64,000 nt of DNA, taken from Forficula auricularia (lineage: Eukaryota; Arthropoda; Insecta; Dermaptera; Forficulidae). The DNA lies in assembly GCA_024734495.1 (NCBI GenBank), contig JALMQS010000099.1, forward strand, positions 95,033,388 through 95,097,387. The letters run 5' to 3'. Position 1 is the stretch's first letter, and every line of letters starts with the position of its first letter. The notes below the pieces were generated by a model. It had not been told where the DNA came from and did not search any database. It was given only the letters and a program-made list of their open reading frames with translations. Both the position numbers and the translations under genes were made by a program. Below, in pieces: positions 32,390 to 42,219 of this stretch.

Positions 32390-34550
32390 AAATAGGTCCG
32401 TATGTGAGAATTTCAAAAAATAATGTTTTATAAATTTTCATTTTTCTCATTATAACACTTCTAGTAGCACAATGTTACAATATAGTTTGAAACATTGTGC
32501 TACTAGGGACATAGCGAGAACTATTGAAAAAATAATGTATAGCTCAAAATAAATGTACATTTCGGAAAATATGGATCATAATATTACAGGTAGCAAAGGA
32601 AATTGCCAACCCACCACTACACCTTCGGAAAATACATAAAAGTAAACAAGGCAAATATTTCAACAACCTCCATGGATAGCCTATTTTATCCATCCAAAAG
32701 ATCCTTTTCATTTAGTCGACTTTCTGTATCTACTTAATGATTATTTCCATTAATTACTATTAATCGATAGGCTCTACCAAAAGAACGTCATTAATGGAAG
32801 TTTTAGAAAAAATGAATGAAATTATTTAATATAAGTATTTTAAATATTTTGACATTCATTTTATCTAATTACCTACACGATCTAATTAGATTTCATTTAG
32901 GGGTAGAATTTATTGAGGAGAGAGAAACGATATGTGAGCCCTTACGAGAAATACCGTGGGATGAAAATAGACAACCCACAGGATTCTATTAATTATTTTT
33001 TTTACTAAAAAGATAAGAAAATTTTTTACGTTTATTGATATAGTTCTTAAATTTAAAGTAAAGCCTTACTTATCCCATTAAATGTTTAATAATTAAATTA
33101 AAAAAAGCACAACTATATACTTTTCTGGTATTATAGGTTTAATCAAATACAATATTAAATTTAAATTTATCTTTGCAAATATTTTTATTATTTAAAGAAT
33201 TCATTATAAATTTGATTAAAAAAGTGAACTATTTTTATTATTAATATCGTATTATCCCTGGCATTTTAAGAAATGTTTCTTTTAATAATGTCAAAGTTAT
33301 TTATAAATTTTGCTTTAAGTATTGTATATAGTATTTTTAGGTAGTTTTTATTTAAGGATGGAGGCCATTTTCAATTATTCGCTTCTTATCGTTCCAAGAG
33401 GCTTGAATTAGTAAAAAAAAATCATTAAATTTATTTAGACACTAACAGAAAATTAAATCATTTTTTAATGACCTGTTTTTAATCAATTTAACTTTTAAAA
33501 TTTTGTAATTCTATTTTGTTTCAATTTTATATTACAAAACACATGTATATTGAATTTTGTTAAGGAGAATGCATTTAGTAGACTCCATTCATATATTTTG
33601 ATATTTAATGAATTTTTATTATTTTTTTTTATTTTTATTTAATACAATGTTTATTTACTTATAAATAGTATTAATAAGTCCTAATTATGTGGAATTTGTT
33701 AGGAAAAATACTAAAATTTTATAAATATTTAAAATGAAAAATTGGATCTTTTTTTGATAAATTGTTCACAATATGCAGTCACTAATATAAATATATCTCT
33801 ATAAATCTAGAAATATTATACTGATAAAGTTTGCTTGGATGGCATAGAATTAGTTAATTTTTTTAGCTAGTGTATTACAGAAAAACAAAAAAATTTGAAA
33901 ATTATATCATACATTTTATTTAGGGATAGAGTTGAACTTTAATTATATTTACTGATTTTCCAAATTTTTTTTCTAATCCATATAACCATATAATATCTGA
34001 GCTATATTGAAAAAGTGTGTAAATTGTTTACTTTTATCAAATTATAAACGATTTAAAAGAAAATAAATTATATTAATTAAGCTGGAAAATTGACTAAAAA
34101 AATGATACAAATTTTATTTTTCCTGATAATTCTGTATATACCTATATATTAATCTATGAATTTCTATTTAGAAGCTTGATCAAGGTCCTATACTGATTAA
34201 AAATACTCTTTATTTTTTTATTAGTTAAGATTCTTTTACAAAACCTTTAACTATTTATTCTATTTTAATCTCAAAGTTGATATTTAATTGATTTTGTACA
34301 GAGGCTCTTTGTTTTCTTTTGTTAATTTGAGTGATTTCTTCTTTCAACTTCTTGTGTATTTGTTATCGGTGGAATGAGCCCTCATATCACTTTGTACATA
34401 TATTATATATATAATATAAATATATATAAATAAATGAATGTCTATTTCTATCGATGAAGAAATAAAATAAAATTTAATAACAAATTGTATTCATATATTT
34501 ATTTTTCATTTCTAAACCTTATATATTCATTATCTTTATTAATAAAATAA
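32390..34550. other. AT-rich downstream region of the chitinase gene
   Basis: No ORF with recognisable content. A short perfect inverted repeat, AGTAGCACAATGTT facing AACATTGTGCTACT, lies at about 32463-32506. TAATCGATAGGCTCTACC (about 32760) is unique-looking. AATAAA clusters near 34459 could serve as a distal poly(A) signal. A long 3' UTR cannot be excluded. Confidence 0.35.
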
Positions 34551-34559
34551 ATAATTCCC

Positions 34560-35000
34560 AGGGCCCTCATAAGATATGCGGCGCCTATGGGCTACTAAAA
34601 ATAATCCGCCCCTCTTCATAAGAAAATACACGGGATGCCTATCGGGAGCGGGGTGACCGGCAAAGTTGTACAAAAGTGTGAGAACTAGAAAAAGTCAATT
34701 TATTACCATTACACTAAACAAAAACTTAAAATTCAAAAAAAAAAAAAATAATAAAAACTTAATAGTAAATAAAAAACAAAAGTATATATTTATTTTCCTA
34801 GCTTTTTCTTTAGCAAAGTGATTAATAATAAATAAGTTAATAAATAAGTCACTCTCTATGGATAAAATACTCAAATCATTTAATTTGCTCTGTCCCAAAG
34901 AAGACCGTAAATAATATTTTATCCTTTTCAGTGCTGACCAAGATCTTTTCTATTTGTAGTAGCCACGTTAGGAAATGTAGACTCATTCTTTACTTTATTT
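34560..35000 (-). pseudogene. hAT (ZMYM1-like) transposase C-terminal remnant
   Basis: The minus strand at 34700-34920 encodes YLRSSLGQSKLNDLSILSIE then SDLFINLFI and HFAKEKARK, the conserved end of the hAT C-terminal dimerisation region. Just upstream (34925-34985) it is decayed with stops (PNVATTNRKDLGQH). At 34560-34610 GGGCCCTCATAAGATATGCG and AATCCGCCCCTCTTC look like the G/C-rich sub-terminal part of such elements. No intact ends were found. Confidence 0.75.
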
Positions 35001-35040
35001 AAAATGTTTTACCAAGAACCCACCACACCATTCTTCTTTG

Positions 35041-36113
35041 ACATAATTTTTAAGAAAAAAATAAAACCGACTTCAAAAAATTAAATGCAACAAATAAAAT
35101 ACACTAAAAGGTATAAAATAATTATTATCTTATTTAGTTACAACTAAACGACGAAATATTAACATGAAATTACTTTTTGAAGTCGGTGCCAAACAAACTA
35201 TACCTATAATCGAGAGTACCCGCCAAACGTACTAAGTAAGTTCCGTCGAGTGCGATTCATAAAAAGTATGTGTTTGGCACCGACTTCAAAAAGTAATTTC
35301 ATGTTATTATTTCGTCGTTTAGTTGTAACTAAATAAGATAATAATTATTTTATAACTTTTAGTGTATTTTATTTGTTTCATTTAATTTTTTGAAGTCGGT
35401 TTTATTTATTTTTTTAAATTATTTTTATTTTTCTCTTTTTAGTGATGTTATTAATAGTGATCATATAATTAGAACATGACCAAATTAATATGGCACCATC
35501 CCTAAAATACGCCCTTTCCAATAAAAAAGAATCATCTAAATCGGTTCATGGTGACTTTAATTCAAAAATAATGATCGATTCTCATTTAATAGTCGAGGAA
35601 TAACCATTCTACAATTGGATCAAAATCAAAAAGACTAAATTCTTTTATGGCAAACATCTCAAGGTTGAGTGGACGGTGTGAAAAATCGTGGGCCAAAAAA
35701 CGATACATCCATCCATCCATCCGCACGCACTAAATGAAAAAATTGCACTTTTTGGCCTCTCGACGAGACCCCATGTAATTTTTGGCAAAACCGTCACGTG
35801 CTAAAATTCAACCTAATTGAATACTATAATTTTAAACTTCAATTGAGGCCATGGGTTCCGTAGTTTTTACCTGAGGACCCTTTGAAGCCACGCTTGTCTC
35901 GAGACGGATTACAATACTTTCCCCATGCTAACGCATTGGATAAAGTAAAAAAAAATAGGACCAATCGGAAGCTAGACTGAACCCAATGCAAATTTTTTTT
36001 TCAAAATCGGTTCACAATTGGCGGAGATATGAGGTAACATAGGCACAAAAAAAAAAAAAAAATTCAGTCCAATAGAGAATCTCCTCCCTTTTTTGAAGTC
36101 GGTTAAAAGGTAG
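35041..36113. mobile_element. ACCGACTTCAAAAA repeat, copy 1, with nested F1 arm
   Basis: A 345-bp inner palindrome (35061-35405) has ends ATAAAACCGACTTCAAAAAA and inverse TTTTTTGAAGTCGGTTTTAT. Sequence continues through AGTGATGTTATTAATAGTGA, CCAAATTAATATGGCACCAT and CAATTGGCGGAGATATGAGG to TTTTTTGAAGTCGGTTAAAA at about 36091-36110. The same order occurs at 57119-58112. Bases about 35580-35960 are an inserted F1 arm, absent from the other copy. Confidence 0.75.
35580..35960 (+). mobile_element. F1 fold-back arm inserted in the ACCGACTTC repeat
   Basis: CATCCATCCATCCATCCGCA, TTTTGGCCTCTCGACGAGAC, CATGGGTTCCGTAGTTTTTA and GCATTGGATAAAGTAAAAAA match the right arm of 17474-19285 and the copy at 54540-55115. 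The matching repeat at 57119-58112 lacks it, which marks it as a later insertion. Confidence 0.7.
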
Positions 36114-36324
36114 ACTCAATTTTCGAATCAATTATTATCCTTAAAATAAGTTCCTCTGTAGATATAATTTCTTTATTTTTTAATCAATATACCTGTTTAA
36201 AATGAAAGCATTCTTCAATAAAATTATTTTCTAAAACGTCGATATACGTTTCGTACAACTTTGCAACATTCTTTCTAATTGTTTCTTCATTTAAATTTTT
36301 TTAAATTGATCAGAAGCCCAAATT

Positions 36325-36620
36325 TTGAGCAAATGTCATCATAGGCACACTTTCTCTTTATTTACTTATACTTCTGCTATAAGTTTATCAGTAATAGCAC
36401 AATATGTGTATTTATGCGGAATTATTTATTGGCATCAAATGTCTTCTTTCGACGTATTTACGTCTTACTATTTTTTTTCTTCTAAGTCTGAAAGTAGATT
36501 GAATGATTTAGAAATTTTATCGATTCAAACTGACACTATGAATTCGATTTTATTTGACGAAAATTTTCGTTGAGAATAATTTCAGACAAAAAGTGTAATG
36601 CTAAATATCTATAATATAAT
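36325..36620 (+). pseudogene. hAT transposase C-terminal remnant
   Basis: SKSESRLNDLEILSIQTDTM at about 36484-36543 resembles the hAT terminal consensus (LNDL.IL.I). After a frame change near 36565 it may continue as IISDKKCNAKYL. Upstream codons are not recognisable. Opposite strand to the remnant at 34560-35000. Confidence 0.6.
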
Positions 36621-37440
36621 ATATGAGTTTTTATATTCTGTTGGAATGAAGATTTTGTTACATTTTATGTGATTCTAATAAACGTTTGTGAATAACTTTC
36701 GTATTCCTTATTTATTTACCTATTTTTAGTTTTCGATAAGAAACTAGCTGAACTAAATAAGAATAATTAATTCTAATTTTGAACGAAATCGACTAGTACT
36801 TTTGAGAAAATTGTCAAAAATCCCGAAAACCCTCTATGAAAGCCCGTTTTAGAAACATTTTTAAATTCACCTTCATGTCACAAGTCAATATTTCGTTTCA
36901 TATGACTTTTTAAACTTTTTTCAAAGGCTTCTCATGCTTTCAAAAAACATAGTTTTTTAGACGGTTCAGGTGGTTTTTGACGATTTTCTCAAAAAGTATC
37001 AAATCGATTTCGTTCAAAATTAAATTAAATTATTAATAATTAATTGTTTTATAATATCTATTAATTTCATATTTTTTAAAAATTTTCAACGGAGTTATTA
37101 GGTTTTTTCAAAATTAGACTTCAAATAAACTACCCTTCAAAATAAAAATTTCTTAATAATAATTATTTTTCATAAAAGATATAAGAAAATAACATCCAGA
37201 TATGAAATTTCAATAGATTTAATTTAATATTTAATGAGAAAAAATAGAACATTTTGCCATTTCTAGTTGATTCGCTCCCAGAGAGAAGAAATTGAATCTT
37301 TTCGTACATTTTCTTTTAAACTACGAAATTCTTAATCAAAGGGTTATTTTCTTATATTAGACAGATATTGTGAACCTTCAGATAAATGAAATCGATAAAA
37401 TAAGATCGATTTCTTTCTCATTTATAATTCTTTTGGTCTT
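36620..37440. other. Non-coding region with weak inverted repeat
   Basis: CAAAAATCCCGAAAACC and GAACGAAATCGACTAGTACT (about 36781-36830) face AAAAAGTATCAAATCGATTT (about 36990), forming a loose fold-back. Nothing else recognised. Confidence 0.35.
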
Positions 37441-37554
37441 TTATATCGAGAGGCTGGGTCGCAAGCCCGCATGGCTGACGCGGAGGCATTCGTTATAAAT
37501 TCAACAATTCTATTTAGTCTTCAGCGAGGGGTGAGCCGCGTCCTAATATGCTGT

Positions 37555-37785
37555 ACACCTACTTCCATTGTACTTCCAAATATTTCCAAGTATTCCAAAT
37601 ATTTCCAAGTAATTCCAAAATTTCCAAGTAATTTCAAAATTTCCAGGCACTTCCAAATGATTTCCAAGTACTTCCAAATAATCCCAAGCACTTTCAAATA
37701 TTTCCAAGTACTTCCAAATATTTCCAAGTACTTCCAAATATTTCCAGGTACTTCCAAAATACTTCCAAAGAGGTGTACACCTACT
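37555..37785. repeat. Minisatellite, about 20-bp period
   Basis: A run of CTTCCAAATATTTCCAAGTA-type units. The last four or so (from about 37690) are regular at 20 bp, and earlier units vary. Both edges carry TGTACACCTACTTCCA, so the array is bounded by a direct repeat. Open frames on both strands here only reflect the repeat. Confidence 0.85.
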
Positions 37786-38099
37786 TCCAATTGCGTATCA
37801 CCCTCTGGTCCTCAGTATTGATATATCTTGTAACATTATAAATTCATATATTTAAATGTACGATTATAAAATATAATATAATAAATAAAATAATTTAATA
37901 AAAAGAGATATATAGAAAAAATGCCTTGGGCTGGCAAACACGAATCCAAGACTCATAGAGCAGAGCAAAGCTATAGTATTATCGTATTATTAAGTTTTAA
38001 ATAAATAATTTTAGTATTAAATAATTAAAAGCGTTAATAAAAATTAGTTATTATTTTATTATAAAAATATAGTATTGTTGTAGTGTTGTAAGTGGACTA

Positions 38100-38795
38100 C
38101 TAGTCCGTAAAATTATCTAAATAAATAAATAAATAAAATAAATTGTACACCTGATGAATCTGCAGCAAGGAAGATTGGCTTCTTATTCAGGTCCAAGCGA
38201 TTTTACAAACCCCCACAACTTCTCACCATCTACAAGGCCCAGATCCGCCCCTGTCTCGAATACGGCTCTCATCTGTGGAGAGGGGCCTCAAAATACTCTC
38301 TTGCTACCCTGGATGCAATTCAGAAACGAGCCGTCAGGCTAATTGACGATTCTACCCTCACTGACTCCCTCGACTCGCTGGCTCATCGAAGAGATGTCTC
38401 TGCCCTTTCCCTTTTCTATAGATACTATCACGGCAGGTGCTCTGATGAGATAAAATCAATAATTCCCCCCAAAGCATGCTTTGCACGTAGCACGCGTTTT
38501 GCCGACTCCCAACACTCTCTCGCGGTCAAACTAGAAAAGTGCCGGACCACTTCATTCGCCAATACATATATCCCCATGACTTCAAGGAACTGGAACTCTC
38601 TTCCAGCCTCTATCTTTCCCAGCACCTATAATCTTCAAACCTTCAAAACCGGAGTGCATAGACACCTACGTCTACACCCTCTCACTTAATCAACTTTCTT
38701 CTCTTCGGTAATGCAAGGGTCTTTCGAGATCCATAGGGGCTGCATCTTTACTGGTGCACCCCTTCTTGCATTCGATTGCATTAAAAAAAAGAGAT
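38100..38795 (+). mobile_element. 5'-truncated LINE insertion
   Basis: Contains the ORF2 fragment at 38159-38689 and a 3' end CATTCGATTGCATTAAAAAA shared with the copy at 29431-30096. The AAAT repeat at about 38118-38145 adjoins the 5' break. The very similar 3' ends show that both copies come from one LINE family. Confidence 0.85.
38159..38689 (+). CDS. LINE (Jockey/CR1-type) ORF2 C-terminal fragment, open frame
   Basis: 176 codons, uninterrupted to TAA at 38687-38689: [90 protein letters not shown]. It is the same family as the copy at 29389-30096 but without frameshifts. It is 5'-truncated right after an (AAAT)n tract, so the catalytic YxDD region and endonuclease are absent and there is no start codon. 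A 3' UTR of about 90 bp ends in an A-run at 38783-38790. As a truncated retrotransposon it cannot act alone. Confidence 0.88.
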   Translation, partial: SAARKIGFLFRSKRFYKPPQLLTIYKAQIRPCLEYGSHLWRGASKYSLATLDAIQKRAVRLIDDSTLTDSLDSLAHRRDVSALSLFYRYYHGRCSDEIKSIIPPKACFARSTRFADSQHSLAVKLEKCRTTSFANTYIPMTSRNWNSLPASIFPSTYNLQTFKTGVHRHLRLHPLT

Positions 38796-38799
38796 AAAT

Positions 38800-40480
38800 C
38801 AAATCTATCTTATCTTTAGTTAATTAGTTATTAAGTTATTATTTATAAATACTTTTGTAATTACCGTTCGTATGATTGTTCCAAATTTGTTTTCGAATTT
38901 TAACTCCTTTTTAATAATATCGATTTTCTTCATTTATCATTTTGTATTCCATATTCTCCAATATTCTTTACAGGTGTTTTTTTTTTGTGAATTTAGCATT
39001 TTTCTTAAAACCTATATTCCATATGTCTTCAAATTTCCTAGTTATATAAAAAATTATTTAACCTTTATTCTGCAATAAATTTCTTTTATTTAATTTTTTT
39101 TCCTAATTATAAAATGTCCATATATATGATGGTCTCAGGGAAAAGAGCCCTTATTACCCCTCACCTGGTCAAAAATTCACTCAGTAATGAATTTTTGAAT
39201 ATTTAGAAGTAAAAGTAAAAGTTTTGTGTTATAGCCGTTTAAATTTTGACAATTTTAAGCCTACAAAAAATACGACATTTATTCCATTTCTACCCTCGCT
39301 ATAATTCCGGCTGAAAATTTGCTACTGAATTCAAATATGTAATTAAACTACATTAAACACACGCTAAAATCTGACCCCGGGGGTAGACACAAATTAAAAA
39401 AAAAATATAACTAGTATCGTAATTAGGCTTATGGCTAGAAAAGCCGAAAAGCCAAAAAAACAAAACAAAAAAAATAAGGTCCCTTTCCCTGACCATCACA
39501 TATTATATATATATACATAAAAATTAGCACTATTTAAATATATAGGATATACTAATATGAAATATAAATCAGAAAATTACCTGGAAAATATTTCATACTT
39601 CTTTCATTTCTTATTTGATTAAAAACGTCAGGATTTGGGGAAGTTACGATCACCGTGGGACTTTATTATGATAGCAAGAGGTCCCACTTCGGAATTACCT
39701 CGCAGCTGGTATTTGTATATTTTTTAGCTGAATGACATACAAATGTAAAATATTATATAGAAAGAATATATTTTTAATAAAACATATCTTTCACCATACG
39801 TACGAATTTTATAATAGGTATAGTTTTAAGCAGGCAGGCGAAACACGCACACATACTCAGGGCCTTTCAGAGAAAATGCAAGACCCAGGACAACTAATAT
39901 TTTTGAGAGCCTTCAAAATTCAAAATAAAACTCTGGAAATTAAAATTGATTTTTTGATCCAATACTATGTAATAATAATTAGATAAAAAATTGATATCTA
40001 AACGTTCATGTTAAATTTATTTTCATTTATCTTTTACTGATAAATAATAATATTTTCCTTTTTTTAAATAAAAATATTCTTTTATATTTTAGAAAATCGA
40101 GCCCACCTAGAGAAATGCTTCAAGATAATAGAAATTAAAAACATTTTATTCATTGGTGAGGCAGAAATCGACCAGATCAGACGCAGCAGCCATTCTTCCA
40201 AGGTAAGAGCAAATCAACTAAACTCTAATTAATTTGGATATATTATTAATACATTAATTAGTATATAAGTCATATTAATAATACGACATCATATTATACT
40301 CAAAACAACCACCTCTCAAAATGAAATCTTTATCTTTTATTGAAAATAGTTAATTTAAAAATAAAAGGCAAATCTTTTAGTTAATATATCAAGAAACTAG
40401 TTAATTATAGTTCTTAATTTCACTGTTTCTCTATCCGATCGCCTATTCGAACCCTTGATAAATAAATAATAGATAAAATA
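38800..40480. other. Non-coding AT-rich region
   Basis: No repeat ends or coding signals recognised. Two more complex stretches lie at 39130-39180 (GGGAAAAGAGCCCTTATTAC) and 39630-39710 (CACCGTGGGACTTTATTATG). ORFs at 38872-39078 and 39732-39986 show no motif. Confidence 0.3.
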
Positions 40481-40502
40481 TCTGTATTTAAAATTTAAAA
40501 TA

Positions 40503-40790
40503 CTGATGATTAAGTTCATTCCTTTGAAACTATAGTGTCTAACAAATAACTTGTATATTGGTATAAAAATGCGGTCCATGGATGCTGTGGATGCTACACA
40601 TCCCTAAAATTTCAAAAGTCAAGGGTATTTTCATACCATGTCTTAAAAATGTAATGTTAAATTTGAAAAATTACGAAAAATTCTGCGTTTATCAAGAATT
40701 TTATAAAAGGAGCGTAAAAATAAAATAACATTTTAAAAATTGAAGAGTTCTCTTTTGGACAGCATTCTCGGGTTGAATGTCTCCGGCATA
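40503..40790 (+). repeat. Degenerate P3-type core joined to SINE-like body
   Basis: CTGATGAT ... GAAACTATAGTGTC at 40503-40539 is a decayed copy of the core at 23629-23663. From about 40565 GCGGTCCATGGATGCTG, CCCTAAAATTTCAAAA and TAATGTTAAATTTGAAAAAT match 13010-13230. Confidence 0.5.
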
Positions 40791-41333
40791 TATATTTATT
40801 CGTTAAAATTGTGAATAATATTATAGGAAATGATTAACATGATGGATGATTTTATTATGTTTGGCTCGAAGGGTTAGTTGGAAGGAGATTCGCCGGGCTT
40901 GGATGGGAGATAATCTTCAAAGGTTAGAATCTCTCTTGGCGGCGTTAAAGCCAGAAAAATGCTATTTTAAAATAAGAATTTGCACTAGGCAGTTGAAAAT
41001 ATGCTTTTCCAAAATATGAATATGCCAGAGGCAATTGGAAACATGCTTTAAATAAAATAATGGCACAAGGCCCGCATTTATTGCTTCTTCGTTACAGAAC
41101 GTGTATACAAATTACTTCTTAGACACAAGCCGTTTCTGTTCCCAGGTGAGTTGTCTCCTTCGATGAGCTTTATCAACTGAATAACAACTCACAACAGACG
41201 AATGACAACTGAGCTCGCGTCGAGGAGCGAGCTGCATTTATAACCTGGCTCTAATTAGCAATTAAGCTGATTGGTTAATTATTCCCGTCTTTAGGATGAC
41301 GTGTGCATAACTTTTCACGCCATTGCTTCTCGT

Positions 41334-41490
41334 TATAAAAGGGGCGTGTCCCTGCTGCTCATCCGTCAGTTTATCGAAGGATTCTGACCGGCAAACAGCA
41401 AGCAAACTCCTTTTTCAAGGCGAAAACAAATCTTTATTTTCAAAAGAATTTTACATTGAAAGGAGCGTAGAATAAAATCCCACAATATTG
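41334..41490 (+). promoter_or_regulatory. Candidate core promoter (TATA + initiator) with following splice donor or LTR-type poly(A) signal
   Basis: TATAAAAGGGG starts at 41334 and TCAGTT (arthropod initiator TCAGT) is at 41366-41371, with A at 41368, 34 bases downstream: correct spacing for pol II. TGACGTG (about 41298) lies upstream. After the start, 121 bases lead to ATT|GTAAGTAC at 41490, a good donor. An AATAAA at 41471 followed by CCCACA would also suit the R-U5 part of a retroviral-type LTR. Surrounding 40860-41460 is less AT-rich than its neighbours. No coding exon follows that I can identify. Confidence 0.45.
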
Positions 41491-41721
41491 TAAGTACCTA
41501 CATGTTTATTTGCATAAAGCAGAGGATCGCCTCAATGATTTACCTTTGTGATTCAAAAGAGAGAGTCAAGAATAATTTAAAATAATAAAATTTCAAAACA
41601 AAACGAAGAAAACTGATATTTAGAATAGAAGATTCTCATTTATAAGAAGATATCATAAATTGATAATGGGCCCAAAATTCAGACGGGGTTCTTTCGTAAA
41701 GGATTATAAATTATTTTATTA

Positions 41722-42180
41722 AATTGAAAGTAATGGAAGGCAGCCTCAGAGGTAGTGAGGAAAGAAAAAATTAACACATATAAAATAAGGTGTAATTTAT
41801 TGGAATCCTTCCTCCTTTCCTTTCAAACCGACGTTTCGGAGGATTTTTCCTCCTTCTTCAGGGTTTCAAAGGGTCAATTAAGAAAAGAAGGGAAAAATTT
41901 TTTTTGTCTTTCTATGCCTTTTGTTACAAATGAAGAAAGTTTTTGAACACTACTGTGGAGAGAAGAAGGAAACATTTTATTTGTTTCATTCATTGACCCT
42001 TTGAAACCCTGAAGAAGGAGGGAAAAATCCTCCGAAACGTCGGTTTGAAAGGAAAGGAGGAAGGATTCCAATAAATTACACCTTATTTTATATGTGTTAA
42101 TTTTTTCTTTCCTCACTACCTCTGGGCTGCCTTCCATTACTTTCAATTAAAATTTCTACCAGTCCGTCTCTCTCCAGAGA
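41722..42180. mobile_element. Family P2 palindrome with two hammerhead-like cores
   Basis: Arms of about 145 bp: AATTGAAAGTAATGGAAGGC at the left faces GCCTTCCATTACTTTCAATT at the right, and CTCAGAGGTAGTGAGGAAAG faces CTTTCCTCACTACCTCTG. Cores: minus 41833-41861 and plus 42009-42041 (CTGAAGAA, stem GGAGG ... CCTCC, GAAACGTCGG). The tail ACCAGTCCGTCTCTCTCC at 42158-42175 is shared with other P2 copies. ORFs on both strands inside are mirror images of each other and are not genes. Confidence 0.85.
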
Positions 42181-42219
42181 AAATTTCGTTGCAATTTTAT
42201 TAAATATTAAATATAAGAG

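Noticed and set aside
37471..37821. Long ORFs on both strands with repeating Pro/Ser/Lys or Tyr/Leu/Glu units
   Set aside because: They follow the 20-bp minisatellite in several frames and strands at once, as repeats without stops do.
42009..42041. Calling the P2 core a proven hammerhead ribozyme
   Set aside because: Stem II is perfect, but GAAAC runs directly into GTC with no loop for stem III and there is one extra base before stem II; therefore only hammerhead-like.
41755..42146. Two similar ORFs on opposite strands (MRKEKINTYKIRCN)
   Set aside because: They are the two arms of the P2 palindrome read in opposite directions, not a gene pair.
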